Of a stretch of 64,000 nucleotides of DNA, positions 34,180-45,161 are shown in pieces; position 1 is the first letter of the stretch; every line of letters begins with the position of its first letter. The stretch spans positions 1 through 64,000 of the forward strand of contig LSRX01001120.1 of the NCBI GenBank assembly GCA_001939145.1, in the 5' to 3' direction. The translations under genes and the position numbers were made by a program. The stretch comes from Symbiodinium microadriaticum (taxonomy: Eukaryota > Sar > Dinophyceae > Suessiales > Symbiodiniaceae). The notes beneath the pieces were generated by a model. The model saw only the letters and a program-made list of their open reading frames with translations. It had not been told where the DNA came from and searched no databases.

Positions 34180-34418
34180 AGACGGTTTATGAGCTGCGAG
34201 CCGCGGCAATGCGCCTGGCTGACGCGCGGTCGGTGCTTCGAGTGGAACCTGGAGCTGGCCTCCGTGCGGTGCGGCGCGCGTACCGCGAGCGCCTGTTGAA
34301 GGCACGTACGACGTACGACGTACGACGTCGTATGACCACGTGCTAAGACCATGTGCTGCGTGCATGCGCACGCGAGGTTCATCCTGACAAGGGCGGAGAT
34401 CCTGAGGCCCAGCCCTGA
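34180..34418 (+). CDS. J-domain (DnaJ-like) protein, two exons
   Basis: Exon 34,180-34,301 reads ...ADARSVLRVEPGAG, LRAVRRAYRERLLK; exon 34,377-34,418 reads VHPDKGGDPEAQP. Removing the 75-base GC-AG intron (34,302-34,376) gives helix II (AYRERLLK) followed directly by HPDKGGDPEA, the invariant J-domain loop that stimulates Hsp70 ATPase. Helices I-II and HPD are present; helices III-IV and the rest of the protein were not found downstream. It sits between TSP1 exons on the same strand, so it is either a separate small gene, an exon of the TSP1 gene, or an inserted copy. The (CGTACGA)n-like run in the intron (34,303-34,327) is unusual. Confidence 0.8.
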
Positions 34419-34429
34419 GACACGAAGTC

Positions 34430-35870
34430 GTCAGCGCATCGTCTATATATTCACGTCTATTCAGTGATACCCTGGCAAAGAGTCGCTCTAATCGCTTTGG
34501 CCTGCGGTGCTGCGGTCGTCAGGAGTTTCGTCAAGTACGATTGGCTGGTGTGCTTCTCCTATCTCACAGCAAAGCCGCTTGTCCTCGAAGAGTTGCGAGG
34601 TTTCCTTACACTCTGCTGTGCTCTTGTTCTTCAGCAGGTACCACGGTAGCCTGATTGGCCTGTAACAGTCTGACAGTTCCTGCGCAACCGTTTCCCAAAA
34701 CTCAGAGACATCTCAAGTCGTCGCCCACAGCAAGACGAACATGAACCAGAAAAGTAGATGAAAGTGTAAGTGCGGCGTTGAGACTCTGTAGATGGTGCCG
34801 GACTAAGCTCCTGAGCTGAGGCTGTGACACCAAAGGCTCAGAAGCGATCGGTTTGCACTCAGTCGAAGGTCTCCCGACCTGCCCGCTCCACCAGCTGCGG
34901 AGCCGCACAAAGTCATGACTTCAATTGTCCAGCGGTCTCGTCGTAGGCTCGCTCAAGCAGTGGGCTCTCAAGTCTAGGCAGCAGTAGCCTGTGAAACTCA
35001 AATTTGTCGAAGCTGCAGGATCGAAAGAGCTGCAGCCGGATCCGTCGCGTCTGGCAAGTGTGTTCCAGGACGTTTTCACTGGTACAACACGACAGCACGA
35101 GTGCGATAGGCCGCAAAGAGTGTGGAGAGTCCTTATCAGGAGGGCCAAGCCAAGAGCAACGCGAGCCTGGATGCAGTCTTTGGTCGCGGGAACAAAGGCA
35201 AAGGCAAAGGGACCCCGACGTCCGTGAACACCATCAGCGCTCAGAAATCGGCTACCTGGCACATTTTGACTGACTATTCGAGCCCTCGCAAACCGTAACA
35301 AGCCTTGGAACGCGATTCTTGCTGCAATGTATTTGCAACGTCCGGTGGCTGTGCAACTTGTGAAGGAGATTTGGTTGGGTTGTTGGGGTTCTTTTCAGCC
35401 TTTGTTGGTGCCTTGGGCTTCAGACTGCCATAAACTTGCAACTTGCTTAGCCCCCATTTCCTGGCTCCGAGATTTGTCGCTGCTAATCTGTGCACCAGAG
35501 AACGAAAAGGTGCTTGCAGGATGTGAGTTGCAGACTTGCACATGGTTCTAGATTCTAGATGATTCTAGCTTTTTTCGAGACGATGAACTTTTCATCGCAG
35601 GTGCTCAGGGTTTACGGGTTTCGGGTTTGCTAAACATGCTAAAATCCAGGCGAACTTACTCGTACAACTTCAGTGGTGTTGAGGGTCTGGGTCTTGTCGA
35701 TGAGGTGTGAAGCTTTCGGGCATTACTATACACAAGACGCACGGAGCACAAAAAGTAAACGGTACATCGTCCGCGCCGCCTGGAACTACTAACATTTATG
35801 GCCTTACTTGCCGCGCTTGTGTTCCGGATAACGATAGTTCAAGAGTTGGGAGGAGCGTCTACACATCGGA
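34430..35870. other. Unassigned
   Basis: No J-protein continuation or TSP1 motif was seen. Frames are short. About 35,605-35,640 has GGGTTTACGGGTTTCGGGTTTGCTAAAC, related to the satellite at 23.8-24.2 kb. Confidence 0.35.
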
Positions 35871-36270
35871 GAGATGCCCCGCGCCAGCAGCCAAAAAGCG
35901 TGCCCCGGACCCGCGAGGCACTGACAGCAAAAAGAACAATTCGCACCTAGCAAAAAGAACAATTCGCGCCTGCACCCGTGGAAAAATAGCAAGCGCTCAG
36001 CACCCGCTGCGAACAAAAAGACGGAGCAACCAAGCATCCGACAAACAGGCCACTCGCAGCAACAAAAAAATGCAGTGCACCCGCAGCAAAAAGCAACGCG
36101 CCACCCGGCCCCCGGGGCCCGCTCCATCGGATTCCTCACGCCCGGCCCCCGGGCAGCCCCTCACCCCCCAAAAGCGCGCCCACAGCAAAATAGAAAGCTC
36201 GCCCCATATGCGCAGCAGACAAAACGGCAGTGCACCCGCAGTAGAAAAGCATCCACGACAAACACAAAAA
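35870..36270. repeat. Degenerate CACCCGCAGCAAAAAG repeat
   Basis: The words GCAGCAAAAAG, GCAACAAAAAA, AGCAAAAAGAACAATTCGC and CACCCGCAG recur every 20-35 bases. They generate a 307-codon Lys/Arg/Gln-rich frame (35,707-36,630, no ATG start) that I regard as non-coding. Confidence 0.6.
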
Positions 36271-36629
36271 ACACTCTCATCGGTACTCTTGCCAGGAGAG
36301 AAACTGGGGCAAGTGCGGGCGAAGACGATTTCAATAACTGGGTACCCGCAAGTAGGGGGCAGAAATCAGTTAATTGTGACGGTGTTTTTTCCCGCACTGA
36401 AACGATGTTGCAAGCGTCAGTCACTATATCCAGAACAGATAGCAACTATGAAACGAGATCCTTGTCAAATGAAACTACAGCAGGTGGCCGGATCGGATCT
36501 AATAGAGTGTCGTAAGAACGGTGGGACCTTTCGTAGTTCTGCCGGCCCATGCGGCAATCAGACAGCTTCACGAAGGGCGTCGGGCGACAGAGGAGTACAC
36601 TCGACGGCAAACCTCTGTCACGTAAGCTG

Positions 36630-38290
36630 ACGACTTTCACGGGCGCAGACACGACCCAGGTCCACGAGCCGCGTTGACAGATCTGGAAGTGTCTAGTTCG
36701 ACCACGGAGCACTGCTGTCATAAGCACAGGAACATTCCGTTTCGACGAAGTTGGTTGTCTTCGTTCGACAAGCGCGATGCAGAAGCCGTGAACAGAGTAA
36801 TCGCCCATGTCAAACAGCGGCGCCAGCAAAGGTTCTGCCTATCCACAAAATCCATTGCAGACAATGCAGATCAGATCCGTTTGACCGGCTAGTGGGCTCA
36901 CGGTGAGCTGTGCACCCTCCTTTGCCCTTGCGGTCAGCTGCAAGATTTCAGGCGGCTCATGGGATGACATGGAAGTTGCACCCGGAAAGGTGTGGCTACT
37001 TGGGCAGTCCCCACGTCTGCTCTCCTGCCAAGCTCGATCACACAACACTGCTGGCCCCTCCAGGCGGGTGCGGCGTGAAAGGACAGGATCGGTATCCGCA
37101 CAGCAGTTGACCGGCGAAGACGAACACAGAACACTGCCAAGCTGCTTGTCGTTCTCCCATCTGAGGACAGTGCGTGCTGTGGTGTGGACATCTCAGCATC
37201 GAAGCTGGCAGCCCTTGTCGCAGAATTGAAGGCACTCACGTCAGAGGACATAAATGTCGCTGTGACGTCGTGGTCCGTCTGAATCTAGCTTGATCTTGAT
37301 CTCCCTGAAGGAACGGCGGGTGCGGTTGGCTGCGTTGCCTGCAAAAGCACGGGAGCAGCTGCGGGAGCACCTCCAGTTCGCACCTTGTCTCACGAGATGT
37401 CCTGCAGGGGCTACTGATGCTTCGTGTTGCGCGCCACTCCCCTCGCAGGCCTCGCAGGCAGCCTCGGCTCAGCGAACTCCTGGTCACTGCGACCAAAGCG
37501 AGAGCAAAAGCAGTGCATCGAAGTCGTTACAACCAACGGAAGACGGCAATTACGATGGACTCGGAGCTGTTGAGGAGCCGGGCCATCAAGACGGCTTTTG
37601 CGGCTCAGGGGCCCAGCAGTGCGAGCTTCTGCGAGCAGGATGTTTTGCCTTGGATCGCTTGGGGTCGACCCAGGCCACCATCTGCTGCGGATGGTTTCGG
37701 ATTGCAACACAGGCTAGGGGCTCTCCCTCTGTGAGTAGAGGGAGTGTGCCACACCGCGTAAGGTTCCTGCAGTCCGATGCAGACATCCGACTGCCAATGG
37801 TGCCGGGCACAGTAAGCGGGTACGGCACTAGGCAATCGACATCGTCTAGCGAGGTATATCCGATCACGTTGCACAGTTCAGGTCTCAATGGGGAGAGTGG
37901 CAGAACCCTCGGCCGACCGCCACAGCACGCAGGTGCGTGTTTTGCAAAGTTTTTGGTAGGTCAGACTGCAGCGCACGATGCGGTGAGGGCTCCAAGCAAA
38001 GGCGTGGAAGGGCAAAGTGGCTTCCCACCCACTTTTAAAACTGCTTGCAAGACCTTGCAATCTGTCAGGGAGCGGCGAATCCTCTCTGAGGCACTCGCCG
38101 GAGGAACGGCATGCACCGGCCCCGTGAATTCGCGAAGAATCCAGCTGCTCAGGGGTTCGGAAGTGCTCTTCGTGAGGTGAAGGCCCTTTGAAAGAGCTGT
38201 CGATTTGCCAGTGCTTGCCTCTGAAGGGACAGCGCAGAATCATCATGATACGTCTGTGTTGCAGCCAAACAACATGCCTTCGCGTTGTTC
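36630..38290. other. Unassigned, one possible worn TSP1 half
   Basis: Frame 36,903-37,229 includes AGPSRRVRRERTGSV and a later LPSC, compatible with a TSP1 RxR strand but lacking WxxW. A 296-codon frame (37,290-38,180) has no recognisable domain and is open in competing frames; it may include exons but cannot be called. Confidence 0.3.
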
Positions 38291-38299
38291 AGGCTGAGC

Positions 38300-38600
38300 C
38301 AGTGCACTTTGGTCGACTGCCGTTGGGCAGATTGGCTCGATTCTTAGCCCAAGAAGGAAACTTTTCAATGAGGAGAGGGTTTTGTGGATCTGCATCTTGA
38401 CTGAGGGGTGCATGGTCAGATTGCTCTTGCGAGTGCGGTGGTGGAACGAAACGACGAACCAGGGTGCGCACTCGAGAAAAGGAAGCATGCTTCCCTGACT
38501 GCAGCTTGCTTACACACAAGCCGGTGCAGGGTGTCATGGAAGCTCCGCGGAATGGTGGAAAAGTATGTGAGCCTCAGGCACCCTGCAGACGCTCCAAACA
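38300..38600 (+). CDS. TSP1 repeat, two exons, GC-AG intron
   Basis: Exon to 38,334 reads CTLVDCRWADW with the last Trp codon split TG|G. Exon from 38,406 reads GAWSDCSCECGGGTKRR then TRVRTREKEAC. Joining them across the 71-base intron 38,335-38,405 (GCTCGA...CTGAG) gives a TSP1 first half with WxxW, CSxxCGGG and RxR. The same frame continues to EAPRNGGKVCEPQAPC at about 38,536-38,590, the GGxxC end of a repeat, so part of another repeat may be included. Confidence 0.85.
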
Positions 38601-40640
38601 TGTTTCAATGATGGTCTGGGTGGCAGGACATGGAGCAAGCCTTTCCTTGCAACACACAGCTGCCGAGCTGCAATTGACCGCAGAGTCAAAGCGCCCTCAG
38701 CGTACCACAGCACGTCCCCGTTCAATCTGAGGCCTTGCGGAAGTGGTTGTGTGGATGGTCAGTGGGGAGCACGAAGCCGAGTAACGAAGTGGTAGCCGAA
38801 AAGCACAAGCGCCGTTTTGGCGGCGTCACGGGCAGGCCTGGAGCTCTTGGACCTCCTGCTCTGCAACATGCCTTGCGCTGATGGGTTTTCGCTGGCCTTT
38901 TTCCCACTTGAGAATCTGCCAAGGTTCCAGCAGCTATCAATCTCGAAGTCGCAATCTCGAAATCCAGTCTGTACCCCAGCAGTCGGCCTTGTGCACAAAC
39001 TTGCTGCAGATGAATCAAGGTTTGGTAGCAATTAACAAACCAATATAAACCAAGCGTTTGTGTTCATGTTGTGACCTAACTTGCATGCGTCTGTAAATTG
39101 CCACTACTAGATAATGGTCTGCGACGCGCAAAAGTTATGTCACGAGACGTCTGCGGAAATGGCGCGTCCACTTAGTCGGTCCTTGATTTTTTTGTGTCCC
39201 GGCCTTTCGCTTCTCGCTGTCGCCTTGACGAGAAAATATCGGTACCGTTGAAAGCATCCCTGTGGTCGCAGAAGATGAGCAAGACTGGGGAAAGATGCCG
39301 GAGGAGGTGGCCACTGCCCGGACAACCCTCCAGCAAAACATCTTGGCACAAGCCACGTTTTGTCGCGAAAAACCACGATAAGCCTGCGTTGAGTGATGTG
39401 CAGGACATGCACACAGTTTTGGAGGTGGTGGATGAACCCAGACTTGGCACAAGAGTGCGCAGGAACTGATGTTAAGTTTTCTTTTGTCCTCGCGCTGCGC
39501 CTGTGTTTCTCTTGGCGGCGGAAGCGACACCGGCGACATTACCGGATTCATTTCGGTACAGCATGGAGGCAGGTGTGGGCGGCCCTTGCTGCGCCGGACC
39601 CAACAAACGAGTTTCGTCTGCTGGTTTTCCTGCCGAACGTGAGGCCGCATCGGAAAATGCAACGAAGGCAGACGAGCCCGTCCGCTCTTGAGGATGAAGA
39701 GTGCCGTTACAGGGTGGATGGCACCCTCCGTTGTCGGCCTTACATCGAAGGGTGAGTGGTGGCAAAACCCCGATGTGCAATCCCGTCCGCTATCCACTGC
39801 CTGTGACAGGCTCCGTGCACGCGTGTTGCACAGACAGCTGCGCTGGATCAAACTTTCGCGGTTTCCTGTGTGTGGGTTCGTGTCTCCGTCTGAAGTGGCA
39901 CGAGGAGCACAAGGGGACCCGCCCGCGTGCAAGCATCTTTGCGGTTCGAACAAGACCATTCTGCTGTTCCGGCTCGCTGAGCCTCCGCGCCCTTTTGCTC
40001 ATGCACATTTCCGTGCAGGTAGACTGTACATTGTTGGCGCATCCCTCTTTTCTTCTTCTTCTGACTTGGGCCTGCCGTCCCAGCCTGTCCGGCCTTTGAC
40101 TTGGATGTGTCCTTACCTCTTCGCTCATCTCCCACCTGTTGCGTGCGATTGAAACATGCCATCGCTGGCCATCTCACAGGTGCTGCATGCGGCCAGTTCA
40201 ACACCCTAATTGCATACTGCACCAGTTGCCTCTGCTTCTTCAAGCTTGGCCAGTAATGTGGGAAGCAGAAATTTGCCACCAAAGGTGTGTTCCAACAATG
40301 CTCCCTTTCACATTCGGGCCTCCTGCCTGGAAGGCTCTTTCTGTAGCCCGGCACTAGGCTTGATGTAGGACTTTAGCCTGCCGAGCCTTCAATGAAAGGC
40401 GCGAGCCTCGCGTAATTGTGACAGATATCCAGCGAAGTACACGGGTGGATCGACCTTCAAGCCGAAGCTACATCATGGGTTTAGCAAGTTAGTCACATCA
40501 CTTCGAGTTTTATTCCAATCTGCACTCGACATCTCATTCCTGTTTCGCTCACATTGGAATCATATCCTTGGTAACTTTGACGCAACAGCTGTTAGGGTAG
40601 TTCGGCATGGCTTTCTTGATGCATTTGGCAGGTTCGTCAA
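38601..40640. other. Unassigned part of the TSP1 region
   Basis: VDCTLL at about 40,021, directly after a CAG, resembles a repeat entry without the WxxW. A frame at 39,690-39,750 is Cys-containing (CRYRVDGTLRC). No complete repeat is seen. The 274-codon minus-strand frame (39,135-39,959) has no motif. Confidence 0.3.
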
Positions 40641-40654
40641 CGAGAAGCGAGACC

Positions 40655-40777
40655 ATCATCATCGTCATCGTCATCGTCGTCGTCGCCATCTTTATCGTCA
40701 GCGTCATCAACATCGTCATCATCGTCATCGTCATCATTTTCATCACCCTCTTCATCATCATCGTCATCACCATCATG
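40655..40777. repeat. (CAT/CGT)n triplet tract
   Basis: Imperfect CATCGT triplets over about 120 bases. They create Asp-rich, Met-rich or Ile/Val-rich frames that are artefacts. Confidence 0.9.
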
Positions 40778-40879
40778 TATTTTTGTACACCTAGTCTCTT
40801 TTGTGAGTCGTTCCGCGTACAAACGAGCTCTAGTCCACAGTAAGCATGGAATCATGAAGGCCGCGTTCTAAAACTGAAT

Positions 40880-41640
40880 ATCACCGGCGAGTTGCTCGTC
40901 AATATAGAAAATGCACGCTCGAGCATAAAGTCATCCAACACAATGCAATTCCCGTGCTGCCACGAGACATCCCCAGCGGGCCGTTGAGCGCAGACAGCGG
41001 GTGTTACAGAATAATGTCATCACACACAGCAAGTTTCCTGATATTTCCGCCGAGTCCTTCAGTATGGAAGACGAGCTCAACTGTATAAAATCATCAGACA
41101 CAAAGCAAACTAATCCACACGTTTTCTATGCTTCATACCTCCGGCGAGTCGTTAAAAGGAGTTCTACAGTGCAGAATCAGTGTAGAACCAACACACACAA
41201 AGCAAATTCTATGCTAAAATACGCGCTTTCTATAGCCAATATCTCCGGCGAGTCGTTGAGCATAGAAAACGCACGTTGCAGCATAGAATCATCGCACGCG
41301 CACGTCACAGCACCCAGTGTTCTGAAAATATTTCCGGGGAGTCGTTCAGTTTCTCACGCATTCCACAGTATAGAATCATCGTCCACAAAAAAACGAATAT
41401 CGTACTACTTAATATCGGCGAGTCTTAACTACAGAAAATGAGGCGCCCCAGTAGAGGTACAGTACAAGCATTCTATACTGAAGCGTACGTTCTCTATACT
41501 TAAGATTTCCGGCAAATCGTTCAGTTCATAGAACATGCACGTTCCAGTACAAAGCATCGAACAGAAATCCATTTTATTCTCAAGCGTGCATTTTCTATAC
41601 GGATGATCACCGGCGAATCGTTAAGCATAGCAAACGGCCT
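40880..41640 (+). repeat. Diverged tandem satellite, unit about 80-105 bp (CCGGCGAGTCGTT)
   Basis: Eight copies of a unit carrying ATxTCCGGCGAGTCGTTnAGCATAGAAAACGCACG...ATAGAATCATC start near 40,881, 41,041, 41,137, 41,241, 41,331, 41,412, 41,504 and 41,605. Most spacings are 80-105 bases, with one double gap at the left end. There is no coding signature. Confidence 0.8.
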
Positions 41641-41879
41641 AAACCGTAGTTTTTGTCAGAGGAGTTCAATAGATTCAGCTAGGTATGCGTCGCCGGCAGT
41701 TTCACGTGCGAGACAGTTCGTATAGTGCTGCGTTGCAACCATTTATACACGTAGAACCATCATGCGGCAATGATACCGTTTAGAAGATGCTGTAGCATAT
41801 TGAGCTAGACCGTAGCGGAGAAAGATAGCGTGCTGTACGATTAAGAACAATGAAGCAAATACGATTCAAGATACAGCTT

Positions 41880-42180
41880 CAATGACGGGTGCAGTGCCCT
41901 GTAGCATGGCTTAGTCTGGCAGGGCCTACCATCGCATACTCCTCCTGGTTGCATGCTACAGGCCGAGTAGCTGCGGCAAGGCCGCCGCCGGTCCGCGAGA
42001 CGAGCGCCTCGACAGTCTTGAAAGGATCAGCACAGTGCAGCTCTATGAACCCGGTTGTCAGACAAACAGTGACGGAGAACCAAGCATGTCTTGCTCTCTT
42101 GCGCAGTGCCGCTTTTGGCCGTACATCTACGACAGGTATCAGGTGTGCAGCAACTTGCAGCTCCTTGGCTACATGAAGGG
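41880..42180 (+). CDS. Possible TSP1 repeat end (tentative)
   Basis: One frame reads SMSCSLAQCRFWPYIYD at about 42,085-42,135, compatible with a repeat end (CSLAQC) followed by a new entry. An overlapping frame reads VVRQTVTENQACLALL, like an RxxV...C strand. The splicing that would combine them is not clear. Confidence 0.35.
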
Positions 42181-42321
42181 GGTGACAGAAAGATCTGGGA
42201 GTGGGTGCTATTGCATTTAGGCGTGTTTGATGATTTGCATATGCCTGTGGCTTTGAGAGTGCTGGAATCTGTTGCCAGAGACGCCAAAAGCCATGCCGCA
42301 GGTGAGGTTCTTGCTTGGCTT

Positions 42322-42703
42322 GAGAAAGTTTGTGGCAGGCCATGCATCCAGGACACAGATTGCCAGCTGCACGACTGGGGCGAATGGCGGCGTTCTTGTT
42401 TTAGCAGCAACATGTTTCTAGCAAGGGTAAGTAGGGATTCTGGAAATCCGAGGTCGCATTGCAGCTGCCATTGCTTTGGGATTCGAGAGAGGACATGGAG
42501 TTGCCGAGAAGAAGTTGTCGATTCACGAAAGAGCCACGGAGGAATCGCTTCATCTCCCACTTTGCCACGGGCAAGGGCAACCCTTGTGCCCGTGCAGCCC
42601 TCAAGGCCAGTCGCCCCTCGAAGCTTCAAAAAGCAAGAAGATCACGAATGGGCATTTTCCAAACTGCCAGGTCATCGAGCCGTGTAATCCCGGCCCGTGC
42701 TGA
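42322..42703 (+). CDS. TSP1 repeat with possible 48-base GC-AG intron
   Basis: GRPCIQDTDCQLHDWGEW ends with the Trp codon at 42,385-42,387. From 42,435 the frame reads DSGNPRSHCSCHCFGIRER then TWSCREE...SHGG. The 48 bases between (42,387-42,434, GCGGCG...GTAG) keep frame, so they may be an intron or a 16-residue insert. Downstream, in another frame, NCQVIEPCNPGPC (42,661-42,703) is a textbook repeat end, probably a separate exon beginning after CTGCCAG at about 42,670. Confidence 0.75.
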
Positions 42704-42865
42704 TCTCAGAATACATCTCTCTGTTTCCACCTCTCCGCCTCACTGCCGCAGCCAGGATTCGACCCTTCGATCCCGATGCATTGGACAGCCTGCCTTTGCA
42801 ACTGCAGGCAGGCTTCTGACTCTCACACCTCCAGCTTCTGACTGGTTCCCTGATTCCATTTGCAG

Positions 42866-43386
42866 ATGCCTCCGACTGACTGCCAAGAGAAGCCGTGCCG
42901 TCCTATGTGGAAGTCTCGAGTCGTGCAATCTGTCGGTGTCGATCAGCTGTTGAGGCCTGTAGATTGTGAGCTGCACGACTGGACTGAGTGGCCAAGCTCT
43001 CAGCTTTGATGCCATCCGTGGCACCGACAATCATAGAATTTGCCCCACACAGTCACAGGGAACCGGGTTTTGCAGCAGGGGCTGTCGACCGCCTCGGATA
43101 CTAATGTACATTCATCTCTGCTTGTCAGTGGGGGCACTCTGTCTTTGAGCTCTGCATGTAATCCTGGCACAACGGGCCGTCGCATGCACAACATGAAACA
43201 CACGGCTTCATGGCCATGGTGGTCACTGTACGAACGGAAAAACTAAAGCAAATTTCGGCTCATTTTGGTGAACCTCCAAAGGACACGTTGCTCTCGTACT
43301 TGCGGTGGTGGTCAGCGAGAGAGGAGTCGTACTGCCGGACACCTTCAACTCCGCCTGCTTCTGCCGTTTACGTGCAACTGTTGAAA
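42866..43386 (+). CDS. TSP1 repeat, two exons, GC-AG intron
   Basis: The exon from 42,866 (after TTTGCAG) reads PTDCQEKPCRP..., then RPVDCELHDWTEW, ending at 42,990 in a split Trp codon. Intron 42,991-43,281 (GCCAAG...CCAAAG, 291 bases). The next exon reads TRCSRTCGGGQRERSRTAG. The join gives WTEWTRCSRTCGGGQRERSR, an unmistakable TSP1 core. Without splicing, the first frame stops at 43,009. Confidence 0.9.
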
Positions 43387-43466
43387 CCTGAAGGTCCGCA
43401 CAGCACCGAAACACGGGGGACAGCCGTGTCGGGCAGACTCGCTTCCTGTAGCCTTGCAAATGTCTC

Positions 43467-43560
43467 AAGAGGGTGTACTCGAGAGGCAAATCTGATCTCA
43501 CCACCGTGGAGCCATGCAATTTGGACCCCTGCCATCAAGTTCACTGTGAAGACTGCAGGT
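43467..43560 (+). CDS. TSP1 repeat end exon
   Basis: RGKSDLTTVEPCNLDPC is the terminal strand of a repeat, parallel to VIEPCNPGPC at 42.7 kb. It completes the repeat whose core is at 43,282-43,340; the intron borders between them are not fixed. Confidence 0.75.
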
Positions 43561-43605
43561 GGGATCCGGCATGTGTTGCAACAATGAAGGCGGTTTCAAA
43601 GCTTT

Positions 43606-43710
43606 GCGGCTATGGAGGTGGGGCCAGTGGAGCGACTGGGGAGGTTGCAGCAAGCGTTGCGCTTATGAATGGGAATCAAAATCTGTGAAGTTGCCTGCTT
43701 GCAGCCTGCT
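43606..43710 (+). CDS. TSP1 repeat exon
   Basis: WRWGQWSDWGGCSKRCAYEW has WxxW and CSKRC with the Gly after the last Cys replaced by Ala. Lys/Ser residues and a further Cys (KLPAC) follow. Confidence 0.75.
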
Positions 43711-44249
43711 TAGCCTTCTCCAGGTGCGGTGGCCAAAAGTACCGCCATCGCTCCATAATCCAGATGGCGAACCACTGCGGTGCTCACCCCGGCGCCGTTT
43801 TCTTCCCAGCTCTAGTGCACTGTGACAAGGCAAGCCCTGTGACGTCAGAGCTGCGAAGGAGGCCAGCAGCACCCCCTGAAAAAGCAGGTCGTGTTCGCAT
43901 CAGATGCCTGTCTTGAAGCGGATCTTGCAAATGGGGTATAAAGAACAGGATTCAGTATTTCCATGCCCATGCGACCTCTTCTTTTGATCTGCTCTCTGCA
44001 TCAAACTGAACTGGTTGCCGCACCCTTCATACCCCTTGACCTGGAAGCTGGCAGATGCTGGCAGATGGGCTTGCAACAGCGTCCTAATGCCGGAGTCTTC
44101 GCAAATAAAAAGATTGATCAAGCGCGAAGAGACCCACAAACCGGATGCCGCAAGAGAGGAAGAGGAAAAGGCAAGCACTGAGAGTTTGTTGAAAAACACA
44201 GACTGGCTACTGGCATGTGGGCCGACAAGATTCGTGAGACTTTGGCCAG

Positions 44250-44480
44250 ACCACGAACTGCACCAGCGAGTGCAAAACGCCGCTGTATTGCTCTTGGACG
44301 GAGTGGCCATGGGCTGAGTTTTTCCAATTTGCGGAGCTTGCGGACAGAGCTCCGTGTCAGGTCCGGAGCGACAGCCTGTGCTCCGTGCGGCAGGGACCCC
44401 ACGGCGTTGTGGACGCAGCGAGCATCAGCGAGCCATGTGAGCCGAGGGCCCGCCACGACCATGCGGAACCGAGCCTTGGG
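44250..44480 (+). CDS. TSP1 repeat, two exons, GC-AG intron
   Basis: The exon from 44,250 (after TTTGGCCAG) reads TTNCTSECKTPLYCSWTEW, ending at 44,305 inside the Trp codon. Intron 44,306-44,360 (GCCATG...GTGTCAG, 55 bases). The next exon reads SGATACAPCGRDPTALWTQR. The join gives CSWTEWSGATACAPCGRD, slightly longer than usual between the second Trp and the core Cys. Confidence 0.75.
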
Positions 44481-44639
44481 CGCTCGCCTCGAGGGCCTGC
44501 GCTGCGAAGCTGCCTGCGATGCCTCGCCGAGGCTTTTCGGCCAGCGACCCGGGGCCTGGCGAGTGGTTTTTCCGGGTGCCCGGGCCCTGCTCTCTCTCGC
44601 TCTCGCTCTGTGACTTGCGTCTTTCCCTTGCACTCATCT

Positions 44640-44723
44640 CTCGATCCGAGGACTGGTGAGTCTGAGTGTGCGGGGACGCAGCTGAACGTGAGCTTGTGCC
44701 CTTCTGTCCCGGCCTTAGTTGCA
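44640..44723 (+). CDS. TSP1 repeat end exon (tentative)
   Basis: LDPRTGESECAGTQLNVSLC matches the G-x-x-C-x-G-x4-V-x2-C end of a TSP1 repeat and would complete the repeat at 44.3 kb. The flanking splice sites are not fixed. Confidence 0.5.
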
Positions 44724-45161
44724 TGAGGGTACAGCGCAGTTGGCATATCGGCCGGTTGCGAGGATACGAAAGAGTGCAGGCCGTTCAGTCGAGAAGTGGA
44801 TTCTTAGTTCACCTTTGTCTACTCCAATAATCCCTGGCATGCCCCGTTCCGTTTTGCGATGTTTTGCGCTGGTTGAGCTTGCGCACCCCACGTGGGCGCG
44901 AGCAAGTGAGCTGCAGCATCGTTGCACTGCGGAGAAGGCAATTGTCCGTGGAAGGAGCATGTCTCGCATGTTGCTTCCTGTAACTTCTCTGATGCTCGCC
45001 ACTCCGGATTGTGGTACATAGTCGCTACATGTAACTCATGGTGACTCGGCGTGCGTGTTCCAAGGCTGGAGCAAGCTGCGAACACTGCGCCTGTCGCTCA
45101 GTCGGCCATAGGGGGCCGGTGAGTTGGCCTCCTGCGTCGCCCGACGCACCTGCATCGACAG

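Noticed and set aside
35707..36630. 307-codon basic + frame as a gene
   Set aside because: Starts at GTG, is repeat-derived and has no domain; kept only as a repeat and a low-interest finding.
36903..37229. TSP1-like strand GPSRRVRRERTGSV
   Set aside because: Arg-rich strand only; WxxW and the CG core are absent nearby, so it was not counted as a repeat.
37290..38180. 296-codon + frame
   Set aside because: No motif, a competing open minus frame (37,586-37,888), and mixed composition; likely chance openness in a GC-balanced region, although it may include an exon.
39135..39959. 274-codon minus-strand frame
   Set aside because: No motif; a low-complexity Pro/Cys/Ser mixture opposite several short + frames.
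40549..40855. Met-rich, Asp-rich and Ile/Val-rich frames
   Set aside because: Products of the CAT/CGT triplet tract.
42027..42629. 200-codon minus-strand frame
   Set aside because: Opposite the TSP1 repeat at 42.3-42.6 kb, which carries the DC, WxxW and CSxxC signature on the + strand.
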